NCBI GenBank assembly: GCA_016713405.1
Contig: JADJPF010000011.1
Coordinates: 124,001 to 188,000, forward strand
Length of the DNA stretch: 64,000 nt
Source: Blastocatellia bacterium
GTDB lineage: Bacteria > Acidobacteriota > Blastocatellia > Chloracidobacteriales > JADJPF01
Reading direction: 5' to 3'
Of the stretch, positions 44,701-52,665 are shown piece after piece (position 1 is the stretch's first letter; the number at the start of each line of letters is the position of its first letter). A program made the position numbers and the translations under genes. A model generated the notes under the pieces. The model saw only the letters and a program-made list of their open reading frames with translations, did no database searches and was not told the DNA's origin.

Positions 44701-44823
44701 GAACTAGAAAAACTAGAAAAACTAGATTTGTTAGATCCTATTTTGGTTGAAGCTAGGCAAAAAGATTGGCGGCTTCATCGTGATTTAGCTCATAAAGAGG
44801 TTTTTGATAAATTACTTAAATAA
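41734..44823 (+). CDS. M50 (site-2-protease-like) metalloprotease fused to TPR-like repeats
   Basis: A 1029-residue integral membrane protein. Residues 1-20 are a membrane segment; an unfamiliar domain spans ~30-240; the M50 core follows (about 290-490) with HELGH at 329-333 in LLIHELGHLAGM and the third ligand Asp421 in NLLPILPLDGGR, both within membrane helices. Another helix pair lies at ~530-560. The C-terminal ~450 residues are helical TPR-like repeats (YYLEAFEIAKGFG; YLERALEIRNNN), then an acidic coiled segment made of Glu-Leu-Lys repeats (~970-1000). M50 enzymes cut transmembrane substrates, often to release regulators; a large cytosolic TPR tail on one is unusual. Substrate unknown. 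Confidence 0.85.
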   Translation: MWFIEIIAYIAALFFLVKGLQYAIVWARLMQRRNQLPYNECVDSSQVPENLNPIWAQTHKALDSLGFQYAYSQKATQTNKVAFYQIYVHPNIPAFASVSSTLLPGWIRSFDVIFTSIFDNGKTMITTDCLDNITLPLPKNFQTNTYYFADLSKQWLVHQQWINQIRQKEDTEAIYCTVEEFLQNQNSFAKEALSYQIENGWAVEVGSEGEWRYSAKGAAKLLAPIFYVSKKLTEISKKISKEQSKNITENKSNVSDSTSFLGESNTQAQLNADILAFEQAIADENNRVKWGWVTKAGLFLVSVVVAALAFGISFSWQTVFILLGVLLIHELGHLAGMVLFGFKDTQVLFLPFLGAVTIGDKEDATPLQKLVIYLLGPVPGVIGGFVAAYIYLITFNELWYEIALISIILNYINLLPILPLDGGRVLEALVYVRFPRAQTVIYIINSLVLFLAWWLLNDKIILFLAISTIISLPVQWQFSIAASRINRLLPKEHDRKIRLQTIFQVLTAPPFIKQTWAERYLLAKKLVSHFSNVMPTVKVMIIGGFIYLLMLGLPIYGLIGWVAVDWWSARNYTSTNTSIEEPIEKLIEKPDWETKLKQLTDPAKRWDVLIEAGDWQLEEDYESDSNATLEKTKQYYLEAFEIAKGFGLKDPRYLESLNRLAGVLPEKEVKDYYLQALNQMEKGFDKNDIQIASLLERLAFLPKKRSDEEIQYLERALEIRNNNLSTTNNDIDSLLYLIVSNSISLADFYIEKKDSDKAEKLLIKTIEFCESNKKLKNRSISVLEKLSDIYLKEGLTSKARLILTEKYNKLASLPDTKQELYFSTLINNIAWICILEKDFETANKLFEKKLALETSRFEINQLGLVPWFLSRLYGTDKQIKVTFLPHLLDICYLKIQEGKLDLAQETFRQIEEILKANKFQNLEQYAKSIDQKAKFSAKFAKEKLLTEGNNEELEIEEELTEKESGLSEELKELKELKELKELKELEELKELEKLEKLDLLDPILVEARQKDWRLHRDLAHKEVFDKLLK
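44641..44726 (+). repeat. 9-bp in-frame tandem repeat encoding Leu-Lys-Glu
   Basis: CTAAAAGAA repeated five times perfectly (44641-44685) and then about four times with changes, inside the M50-TPR gene. The unit is a multiple of three, so copy-number change would alter the length of the coiled segment without a frameshift. Confidence 0.9.
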
Positions 44824-44830
44824 CAACTAA

Positions 44831-45166
44831 TTAGAATATTGGACGACCTTTACCACAAACAATTAAGAGTAGTCCTACTATTAAGGAAGAAAAATATATT
44901 CCACAAGTAAGCCAGAAATCTTGCATAAACATTTGTGCGTAGGGAAGAAAATAAATATGAACACCAAATATTAGTAAAGCTCCAAAAACTTGCAAGACTC
45001 CAGCATCATTAGGATGACTGATACAATGCCAAGCTTGGTTTTTTAGGCGTTTGGCTATTTTGGAGCATCGCTTACAATCGCCAGTCTGAGGATTAAAAAG
45101 ATCCGACTGATGGCAAATCTCGCAACGCGTGGGTAAGTTTTCTTGTAGAATCCTAAGTTTTGGCAT
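44831..45166 (-). CDS. Small zinc-ribbon membrane protein
   Basis: Unknown, 111 residues. N-terminal four-Cys motif (CEICHQSD ... DCKRCSK, residues ~15-34), then two membrane helices (~60-78 and ~84-105). It ends GKGRPIF at the membrane. Same plan as 39015-39500 although sequence similarity is slight. It converges on the M50 gene with 7 bp between stops. Confidence 0.6.
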   Translation of the reverse strand: MPKLRILQENLPTRCEICHQSDLFNPQTGDCKRCSKIAKRLKNQAWHCISHPNDAGVLQVFGALLIFGVHIYFLPYAQMFMQDFWLTCGIYFSSLIVGLLLIVCGKGRPIF

Positions 45167-45250
45167 ATTGAAAATTATATGCCAATCTTTTTAACAGTAA
45201 ATAAGGTTTATTAAGAAAAAAAATTTATTTTAGATTATTTTAGATTATTG

Positions 45251-46369
45251 CTAGGAAGAACGTTGTTTTTGCCATTGATCAAAAGCTGACCAAGCTCCTT
45301 CATCGCCGTGCCATTGACCTTGTGTAGCAGCTTTTGAATATTCCGTTGCGCGAGCTTCAAAAAAGTTAGCATGCTCAACACCATTTAATATTTGAAGTAG
45401 CCAAGGCAACGGATGAGGCTGGACTTGCTTATATTCGTTATTTTCTCTAGCAAAATATCCATAAACAGGCTGAAGTTTTAGCTGAGTTAATCGCCAATCA
45501 CAAATATAGCGAATATAGTTTTTTACTTCCTGAGCAGACATTTTTTCTACTTGTCCATCTCCTAAAGAAAAAGCTAAATCTACAAACTGTTCTTCAAGTG
45601 TCACCATTGTTTTAGCAACATCTATAATGTCATCTGCTACAGCTTTAGTTACTACGCCAGTTTGCCTATTCCATTCATGAAAGAGCTTAATTATTCCTTC
45701 ACAATGCAGACTTTCATCCCGAACAGACCAGGAAACAATTTGCCCCATCCCTTTCATTTTATTTTGACGAGGAAAATTAAGTAACATTGCAAAACTAGCA
45801 AAAAGTGCCATTCCTTCAGTAAATGCACCAAACATAGCTAATGTACGTGCTACATCTGCACAGGTATTTACTCCAAATGTGTGCATGTAGTCTACCTTAG
45901 CTCGCATTGCTGCATAATCACGAAAAGCTTCAAATTCTGTTTTAGGCATTCCTAAAGTTTTAAGTAGCATTGCATAAGCGTCTATATGGACAGTTTCCAT
46001 ATTACTAAAAGCAGCCATCATCATTTGGACTTCTAGCGGTTGGAAAATACGCATATAGCGTTTCATATAGTTATCACCCACTTCAACATCTGATTGGGTA
46101 AAAAAGCGGAAAATTTGGGTAAGTAAATTACGTTCTACTTCGCTAATGGTGTCAGATTGCCAGTCTTTTAAGTCTTCACCTAGTGGGACTTCTTCGCCCA
46201 TCCAATGAATTTGTTGTTGCCGTTTCCAACACTCATAAGCCCAAGGATAACGATCTACATCATAACTTCCTGTAGATTCTAGTAAATCTATGGTTTTTGT
46301 TCCTATAAGCAAAAGAGGATTAGAATTAGCAATGTCCATATTAGATTGACTGACAGCAGTGTTATACAT
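45251..46369 (-). CDS. nrdB: Ribonucleotide reductase class I, small subunit
   Basis: R2 subunit that holds the di-metal site and radical generator of class I ribonucleotide reductase, 372 residues. Metal ligands are seen in LLTQIFRFFTQSD, SNMETVHIDAYAML (Glu, His, and the Tyr position that carries the radical in class Ia), EGMALFASFAML and VRDESLHCEGI (Glu, His). The C-terminal tail that docks to NrdA is WSAFDQWQKQRSS. It lies 78 bp downstream of nrdA on the same strand, so the two are expressed together. Confidence 0.93.
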   Translation of the reverse strand: MYNTAVSQSNMDIANSNPLLLIGTKTIDLLESTGSYDVDRYPWAYECWKRQQQIHWMGEEVPLGEDLKDWQSDTISEVERNLLTQIFRFFTQSDVEVGDNYMKRYMRIFQPLEVQMMMAAFSNMETVHIDAYAMLLKTLGMPKTEFEAFRDYAAMRAKVDYMHTFGVNTCADVARTLAMFGAFTEGMALFASFAMLLNFPRQNKMKGMGQIVSWSVRDESLHCEGIIKLFHEWNRQTGVVTKAVADDIIDVAKTMVTLEEQFVDLAFSLGDGQVEKMSAQEVKNYIRYICDWRLTQLKLQPVYGYFARENNEYKQVQPHPLPWLLQILNGVEHANFFEARATEYSKAATQGQWHGDEGAWSAFDQWQKQRSS

Positions 46370-46447
46370 AGCGAAGACACTTAACCCTTTTTTTATCGAT
46401 TGGTTATTTAATATTAAAGATTTATTTAAGTTTTATTTATTTAAGCT

Positions 46448-48379
46448 TTATTGGCAAGAAAGGCACTCCTCATAATTGGTGGAGTTTGTTTTAATATCTG
46501 TTGCCTTAACATTTTCTACACCAGCAAATGCTGCCCGTTGGACAGACTTTGAACGACAGTAATAAAGACTTTTTACTCCTCGTTCCCAAGCTAACCAATG
46601 AAGCATTAATAAATCCCATTTATGAATATCACCGGGAAGAAATATATTAAGTGATTGACCTTGACAAATAAATGGGGCGCGATCACTAGCTAGTTCTATT
46701 ACCCAACGTTGATCAATTTCAAAGGCTGTACGGAAAATAGATTTTTCATCATCTGTAAGCTCATTAAGATGTGCTACAGAGCCTTCATTAGCTAGTATTG
46801 ATTGCCATGTAGCTTCATTATTTATGCTACGTTTAGATAAAAGTTTTTCTAGGTAAGGATTTTTAACTACAAAGGAACCACATAAAGTTTTATGTGTATA
46901 AATATTGGCCGGAATTGGCTCTATACCCGCACTTGTGCCACCGCAAATAATGCTTATAGAAGCAGTTGGAGCAATTGCTAGTTTATAACTAAAACGGGCT
47001 TTAACTCCTCGGTCTTCAGCATCCAAACAAGAACCACGCTCATCAGCAAGACGAGTTGAAGCTAAATTAGCTTGTTCTCGAATATGACGAAACATCTTTA
47101 TATTGATAGACTTAGCTGTTACGCTTTCAAAGGCAACGCCTTTTGATTGAAAGAAAGAATGGAGTCCCATAAGTCCAAGTCCAACAGCACGTTCCCGATG
47201 TGCAGAATACTTAGCCTTATTCATTTGCTCTGGAGCAGAATCTATATAAGTTTGTAGCACATTGTCTAAAAATCGAAATACATCTTCAATAAATAGAGGG
47301 TCTTTATTCCACTCATCCCATTTTTCTGCATTAAGTGAAGATAAACAACAAACAGCAGTACGCTCTTGGTTTTTATGATCAACACCTGTAGGAAGAAGTA
47401 TCTCGCTACAAAGATTAGACATAGTTACTTTTAAGCCTAAATCTTGATGATGTTTAGCAATACTTTTATTTACTGTATCAATAAAGATTAAGTAAGGTTC
47501 TCCGGTTTGTAAACGGGTTTCTAAAATCTTTTGCCAAAGTTGACGTGCATTAACTTGCCTAATTACTTCACCTGTCCTTGGACTACGTAAATTAAACGTC
47601 TTATCATCTCAGACAGCAATCATAAATTCGTCTGTAATATTAATACCATGATGAAGGTTTAAGCTTTTTCGGTTAAAGTCTCCAGAGGGTTTACGAATTT
47701 CTAAAAATTCTTCAATTTCAGGATGATGAATATCTAAATAAACGGCTGCTGAACCTCGTCTAAGAGAGCCTTGGCTAATTGCTAGGGTCAAGGAATCCAT
47801 TACACGAATAAAAGGCATAATACCTGAAGTTTTGCCTGCTTTACCAATTGCCTCACCTATAGAACGAACATTTCCCCAGTAAGTGCCGATACCACCGCCA
47901 TTTGAGGCTAGCCAAACATTTTCATTCCAAGTATCTACAATGGCTTTAAGGCTGTCACCAACAGAGTTAAGAAAACAAGAAATTGGCATTCCTCTTTCCG
48001 CACCACCATTAGAAAGTATTGGCGTAGCAGGCATAAACCAAAGTTTTGAAATATAATCATAAAGGCGTTGTGCGTGATTTTGGTCATCAGCAAAAGCGGC
48101 AGCAACACGGGCAAACATGTCTTGGTAGCTTTCATTTTCTAAAACATAGCGGTCTGTTAGAGTAGCTTTACCAAAATCTGTTAATAAATTATCGCGCTCA
48201 GAGTCTATTTTTATTGCTTCTTTATGTACACTCTTGCGCCACCATGCCCCAGACTTATCAGTTTTTGATTTAGTATCTGGCTTAACAATATCAATACCAG
48301 TAGCTAAAAATGTGGGAGTATTGCTATCAAAATCTATCTGTTGACTATTGTAGCTTAGATCAAAATCAAAAGAAGCCAT
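46448..48379 (-). CDS. nrdA: Ribonucleotide reductase class I, large subunit, with in-frame TGA
   Basis: Catalytic R1 subunit reducing ribonucleoside diphosphates; 643 sense codons plus one internal TGA. MPISCFLN has the first redox Cys, MSNLCSEI the Asn-Cys-Glu catalytic triad, AVCCLSS the second redox Cys, and the C-terminal NYEECLSCQ the shuttle Cys pair. An N-terminal ATP-cone is not evident. Codon 257 (47609-47611) is TGA between FMIAV and DDKTFNLRSP. The frame is the same on both sides, and the 62 codons after the stop are normal NrdA sequence, so this is one gene with a nonsense change and not two genes. As the only RNR seen, a true disruption would be severe; sequence error or read-through are alternatives. 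Confidence 0.9.
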
Positions 48380-48434
48380 AACATTTCCTTGCTGTTTTAT
48401 TATGATAGTAGTTTTAAGTAGATATTCTTTTCAG

Positions 48435-48481
48435 TCACTATATGTTGTTGGCATATAGCTTGAGGACACTAGATATAATAT
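48435..48481 (-). promoter_or_regulatory. Tandem NrdR boxes upstream of nrdA
   Basis: TCACTATATGTTGTTG (48435-48450) and ACACTAGATATAATAT (48466-48481) each match the NrdR box consensus ACACWATATxTxGTGT at about 12-13 of 16 positions, and their starts are 31 bp apart, the spacing typical of NrdR box pairs. They lie 56-102 bp upstream of the nrdA start. NrdR is the ATP/dATP-sensing repressor of ribonucleotide reductase genes; the nrdR gene itself is not in the window. Confidence 0.75.
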
Positions 48482-48794
48482 TTATCGAAGAAAAAAGCAA
48501 CAATTTTTGGATAGAGTTTTTGCTAAATAATTAAAATTATAAGGGACTATTTTTTTATTTTTCTAGTAATATTGCTTATTATGCCATTGCTTAAATCTTT
48601 AGCTAAGTATCTAGTTAGATATCTAACAAAAACTATTTTGGGGTTTTCTTAAGGCTAATATTTATTAACTTAGTAAGTATATTGCTTAGTTGTTTGGTAC
48701 TAGCACAAAGTAAAGAAACTGATCTTAATTTTGTGTCTTTAACAACAAAAATGGATTAGCACAAAATATTGCATTTTTGTAGGAGGCAAAATAA

Positions 48795-48923
48795 ATGGAA
48801 AGGTTGTTTTTTTGGATAGCTACAAATAGAGGTAAAGGAAGTTTTTTATATTTGGTTAACAACAAACAATATTTGCCTTTTGCCAAGCGAAACAGGCAAA
48901 TATTTAATTATGGACAATTCTAA
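48795..48923 (+). CDS. Possible 42-residue protein with strong ribosome site
   Basis: ATG at 48795 follows AGGAGG (48781-48786) at ideal spacing and opens 42 codons (MERLFFWIATNRGKGSFLYL...). The product is basic and aromatic with no membrane helix. A hairpin CAAAAATG/CATTTTTG (about 48749-48780) lies just before the ribosome site and AATATTTGCCT/AGGCAAATATT (about 48869-48908) overlaps the 3' end, so the locus might instead be a structured RNA. No family recognised. Confidence 0.35.
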   Translation: MERLFFWIATNRGKGSFLYLVNNKQYLPFAKRNRQIFNYGQF

Positions 48924-49019
48924 TACAAAATGATCTAAATCAAAAACTTAAGAAATATTATTGTTTAAAACACTTAGAAATAGCTCTGATATATCTGAGC
49001 TATTAATCTTACTGTTTAG

Positions 49020-49222
49020 TACAGCGTAACTTAAAAATTTTAGTATTTTGATCTTAAACCCTGAAAGGCCGACATAGTCTTTTACTGCTAAGAAAAAACT
49101 CTGTCGCTTTGCAGCTTTGAACTAGGGTTAATATTATAGTCTAGGGCGCAAGCCCTATATATCTATTGCCCCGCTAGGGCTTAAGATTCAAGGTGCTACT
49201 ATTTTATTTATGTTACGCTGCA
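49020..49222. repeat. Composite palindromic repeat, copy C (degenerate)
   Basis: About 203 bp; left end TACAGCGTAACTTAAAA, right end as reverse complement TGCAGCGTAACATAAAT. Internal palindromes are decayed relative to copy A (CCCTGAAAGG, AGGGCGCAAGCCCT, GCCCCGCTAGGGC), but the segment order and phrases such as GACATAGTCTTTTA..CTAAGAAAA are shared with copy A. TTTAG precedes the left end as in copy A. Confidence 0.65.
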
Positions 49223-49242
49223 TCAAGTTTTTAAGTGGTTAA

Positions 49243-49497
49243 TTAATCAGGCAATCTAGTATCATTACGATGGTCATCAGCCGTAGTAATGCCAGATTTA
49301 ATAGAATATTTAACTAATGCTGGTAAGTCATGAATATTAAGTTTTAGCATAATACGTGCGCGATGAGCTTCAACTGTACGACGAGAAAGCCCTAAAATTT
49401 GACCTACTTCTTCATTAGCATATCCATCCACAAGTAATTTAAGCACTTGACGTTCCCGTTCAGTGAGTGATGGTTGTTTATTAGTTGTTCTAGCCAT
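49243..49497 (-). CDS. Single-domain LuxR-type HTH regulator
   Basis: An 84-residue DNA-binding protein that is only the GerE/LuxR helix-turn-helix: LTERERQVLKLLVDGYANEEV, LGLSRRTVEAHRARIM, LNIHDLPALVKYSIKSG. There is no receiver or sensory domain. The AGGGAG site before the ATG supports this short form, so it is not a fragment. Such stand-alone domains can act downstream of a partner kinase or phosphatase. It is the last gene of the signalling island, 246 bp downstream of the SpoIIE phosphatase. Confidence 0.85.
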   Translation of the reverse strand: MARTTNKQPSLTERERQVLKLLVDGYANEEVGQILGLSRRTVEAHRARIMLKLNIHDLPALVKYSIKSGITTADDHRNDTRLPD

Positions 49498-49743
49498 TAA
49501 TTGTCTCCCTATCTTTTTGGCGTTCTTAAAATAAAGAATATTGTTTGATTAAGTAAAAAATATAGTCAATAAACGAAAAATTACTAGTTAATAACCTTAA
49601 GCTTTAGAATAATTAAGGTACTAACAGAGACATAATAACGGCATATTGCTACTTACGTCAAGTAAAGTAAATAGATAAATTAATATAAAATAGGATTTTA
49701 TTTATTTAAGATAAGTAAAATAACTAGTTGTTAATAGCTTAAT

Positions 49744-51495
49744 CTAGTAATGTTTAATAATCATTATAGTAGTATCGTCAACTGGAAGACATTGACCTAT
49801 AAATTGGGTAATAGCCTCATCAACACGGTCACGAAGTTGTGAAGCAGTTCTAGCACGATAACGGCGAACTACTTCTATTAAACGCTGTTCACCAAATTCT
49901 TCATCTATTTCGTTAACACTGTCAGTAATTCCATCACTATAAATAACTAGTACATCTCCAGGCTGCATTACTAAGTAGTTTTCTTCATAAGTAATAGAAT
50001 CAACAATTCCTATAGGCAATCCTCCAGACTCTAATAATCTATAACTACCATCATTAGAAACTAATATGGGAGGATTATGACCAGCATTAGAATAAAACAG
50101 TTGATTAGTAATAGGATCTAGTTCAGCACAAAAAAGAGTTAAAAATTTATTTTCTGGTGAACTCTCAAAAATATAATTATTAATTTCTGTAACAATTTGG
50201 GCTGTTTTAAGAGGAGTTTGGGCCTGTGCATGTAGCGCAGCATGTAAGCTAGACATCATAAGTGCTGCACCCATACCTTTACCTGAAACATCTCCTAAAG
50301 CTAAAAGAGTGCGTCCATTTTTACGTTTAATAAAATCATAATAATCACCACCTATTTCACGACAAGGGAAGCTAATGCCAATCATATCATAGCCAGGCAA
50401 GCGAGGGGGTGAGAGTGGTTGCAGACGAAGTTGTATTTCACTAGCAACTTTTAATTCTTCTTCCATTCGCTTTTTTTCTATTCGTTCTTCAATTAGACAA
50501 GCATTTTCAATCTTAATTGCTGCTACTGAAGCCATAGTAGTTAAAACTAGTAAGTCATCTTGATTAAAGCGATTTGTAGCATAAGGATTATCTACATAAA
50601 TCATTCCAATTACTTCTTCACCTATCGCTAGTGGTACAGCCATAATTGAGCGCATTTGACTTATAACAACTGATTGCATCTCTTGGAAACGCGGGTCATG
50701 TGCAGCATCAGAAGTTAGTACAGAAGTTCCTTCATTTATGACTTTTTCAGAGATTGAACGACTAATTTTAATCTCTTCTCCAGTTAAATCTTTCATAGCA
50801 TTACGTGCAACTTTACAAACTAACTCATTAGGTTTAGCCCGCATACGACGTTTAGAGTCTCTATTAGGAGTCCATTGGCTAGATAAAAATAAAAAGCCTC
50901 GTTCTACAGGTAAAGCCTCAAAAACTAGCTCCATAATGCGTTTTAAGGTGTCATCTAAAGAAGCATCCAAAAGTAAAGTAACACCTACTTTACTTACTAC
51001 AGCTAACAAATGATCTTTTTTACGTTCTTTCTCTTTTGGTTGGGAAATAATGGTTTGCCCTAACACGTTACCTTTAGAAGAATTAGTAACTTCTTCTAAA
51101 ACAGAAAAAATACCAGAACTATGTTTGCTAGAAGCAATTGTTAGTTCTGCTTCTGCATGTAGATTTAGGTCTGATAACATTAATTCGTTTGAAGGTGTAG
51201 TGACAGGATCCGCTATTAGAGTGATTCTTGTTTCGCCAATTTGAATTACATCACCAATATTAAACGCAATAGTACCAACAACTTTACCACCATTACAAAA
51301 AGTGCCATTAGCACTACCAAGGTCAGTTAAAAAATAACTACTGCCATCATATCTAACTTCTGCATGTAAGCGAGAAGCGAAAGGATCATTGATACATACA
51401 TCATTACGTGATGATCGACCAATAGAGGTTTTTGTTTTAACTACTTTTATTTCCCTGCCATCTCCATCAGGCAATTTTACTAGCAAACTTGGCAT
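49744..51495 (-). CDS. FHA-GAF-SpoIIE (PP2C) phosphatase
   Basis: A 583-residue RsbU-like protein phosphatase. Domains: FHA (~1-95; SIGRSSRNDVCI, SRLHAEVRYD, GSANGTFCNG), a linker, GAF (~165-335; GFLFLSSQW, IMAVPLAIGEEVIGMIYVDN), a short coiled segment, and SpoIIE-type PP2C (~385-583) with GGDYYDFIKR, LALGDVSGKGMGAALMMS, SNAGHNPPIL, GDVLVIYSDGITDSVN and DDTTIMII. FHA should bind phosphothreonine on a kinase or its target, GAF a signal, and the phosphatase a Ser/Thr phosphoprotein, classically an anti-anti-sigma factor. No RsbV/RsbW pair is visible here. Confidence 0.93.
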   Translation of the reverse strand: MPSLLVKLPDGDGREIKVVKTKTSIGRSSRNDVCINDPFASRLHAEVRYDGSSYFLTDLGSANGTFCNGGKVVGTIAFNIGDVIQIGETRITLIADPVTTPSNELMLSDLNLHAEAELTIASSKHSSGIFSVLEEVTNSSKGNVLGQTIISQPKEKERKKDHLLAVVSKVGVTLLLDASLDDTLKRIMELVFEALPVERGFLFLSSQWTPNRDSKRRMRAKPNELVCKVARNAMKDLTGEEIKISRSISEKVINEGTSVLTSDAAHDPRFQEMQSVVISQMRSIMAVPLAIGEEVIGMIYVDNPYATNRFNQDDLLVLTTMASVAAIKIENACLIEERIEKKRMEEELKVASEIQLRLQPLSPPRLPGYDMIGISFPCREIGGDYYDFIKRKNGRTLLALGDVSGKGMGAALMMSSLHAALHAQAQTPLKTAQIVTEINNYIFESSPENKFLTLFCAELDPITNQLFYSNAGHNPPILVSNDGSYRLLESGGLPIGIVDSITYEENYLVMQPGDVLVIYSDGITDSVNEIDEEFGEQRLIEVVRRYRARTASQLRDRVDEAITQFIGQCLPVDDTTIMIIKHY

Positions 51496-51523
51496 ATTTT
51501 CACCAATAGTATAGTTTTCTAAT

Positions 51524-52642
51524 TTATTTTAACTTTTTCTCTAACATTTTAACTTGATTAGCACAAACACCAGAATAAGTTCCTTGCCAAGCAGGTGGTG
51601 TGCAACGTTTATAGGCATTTAAGGCAGCCGCTAAATTACCTTGTCTATGATAAGCTTGTCCAATTAAGTAATAAACTCCTAAATTACCAGGATTTGCTTT
51701 TAACGCTTTATCAAACTCTCTTAAAGCTGCAAAAGTGTTACCAGCATTAAGCATTTCTGAACCTCGTTTAATATAATCATCTGCACTTAGTTTTGGTTCA
51801 CTAGGTACAGGTACAGGTTTTGGAGTCTCTATTTTAGGTGGAGGCTCAACTTTTACTGGTTCAGGTGTTGGTGTTGCTATAATAATGGGTGTATTTATTG
51901 GTGAAGCAATCGGAGTTGGTGTTTTAACAGGTTTATTAAGTGCAAGACGGGAATCAGCTAATTTAGTTAATTCTTGTTTTGCAAGACTTGCTAAGGCCAA
52001 GTCTTCTCCTTTAGCTACCATATCAAAATATTTTCGTGCTTCATCTAAACGGTTATTACGCACTAGAACTTTTGCTAGTGCTAATTGAATACTTGGATCA
52101 CTTTTTATTATCAAAGCAGAAGTATAGGTAGTAATAGCCATGTCATCTTTTCCTATTTGTTCACAAGCTTGCCCCATTTTTTGATAAGAATCTAAATTTT
52201 CTCGATCTAAAGAAATTGTTTTTTGGTAGCTTTCAATAGCTTCTTCATAACGATTACTGCTTACTAGAGCATCAGCTTGAAGTTTATATGCCTCTGCATT
52301 TGTAGTATCAGTTTGAATAAATTGGGTTAATTTTTCTAAAGCCTGCTCAGTATTTCCTGCTTGTAGTGCTGCTTTAGCTTCTTCTAATAAATTAGCTGTA
52401 TCCACTACTATTTCAGGACTTGGACTAGGCGTAGGTGTAGTTAAAACAGTGGTATCTTTAGCTAGATAGGTTTTAACTACTTTATAGTAAGCAACTAAAC
52501 CTGTAGATGTAACAGCAATAAATAAAGTAAAAAACCATCCAAATAGTACACCATAGCGCAAAGGCTTATTAATTTGCTTAGGTTTAGAAGCTGCATTTGA
52601 TGAACTATTAATAGCTTGATTAACAGGTGTATTATTTGCCAT
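51524..52642 (-). CDS. Membrane-anchored TPR protein
   Basis: A 372-residue protein: basic N terminus, one membrane helix (~33-52, VLFGWFFTLFIAVTSTGLVAYY), then TPR repeats (~85-215: LLEEAKAALQAGNTEQALEKL; AYKLQADALVSSNRYEEAIESY), a Pro/Thr-rich spacer (~235-285) and a further TPR pair (~290-365). Probably a scaffold facing the periplasm or cytosol (topology not determined). It sits 28 bp downstream... in gene order, before the SpoIIE phosphatase and after the RDD protein, and is likely co-transcribed with them. Confidence 0.85.
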   Translation of the reverse strand: MANNTPVNQAINSSSNAASKPKQINKPLRYGVLFGWFFTLFIAVTSTGLVAYYKVVKTYLAKDTTVLTTPTPSPSPEIVVDTANLLEEAKAALQAGNTEQALEKLTQFIQTDTTNAEAYKLQADALVSSNRYEEAIESYQKTISLDRENLDSYQKMGQACEQIGKDDMAITTYTSALIIKSDPSIQLALAKVLVRNNRLDEARKYFDMVAKGEDLALASLAKQELTKLADSRLALNKPVKTPTPIASPINTPIIIATPTPEPVKVEPPPKIETPKPVPVPSEPKLSADDYIKRGSEMLNAGNTFAALREFDKALKANPGNLGVYYLIGQAYHRQGNLAAALNAYKRCTPPAWQGTYSGVCANQVKMLEKKLK

Positions 52643-52665
52643 AATATTACTATTAAGAAATTTAC

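Larger units (their letters stand above)
48380..49242. other. 863-bp intergenic region: nrdA promoter, small ORF, repeat copy C
   Basis: From left to right on the + strand it holds the nrdA leader and NrdR boxes (48435-48481), AT-rich DNA, a small ORF with strong ribosome site (48795-48923) and composite repeat copy C (49020-49222). The rest shows nothing I can name. Confidence 0.6.

Noticed and set aside
17184..48379. Reassignment of TGA to an amino acid in this organism
   Set aside because: About fifty other genes contain no in-frame TGA, and TGA serves as stop at 37973 in a normal overlap with the next start. The three internal TGA codons are kept as a separate finding.
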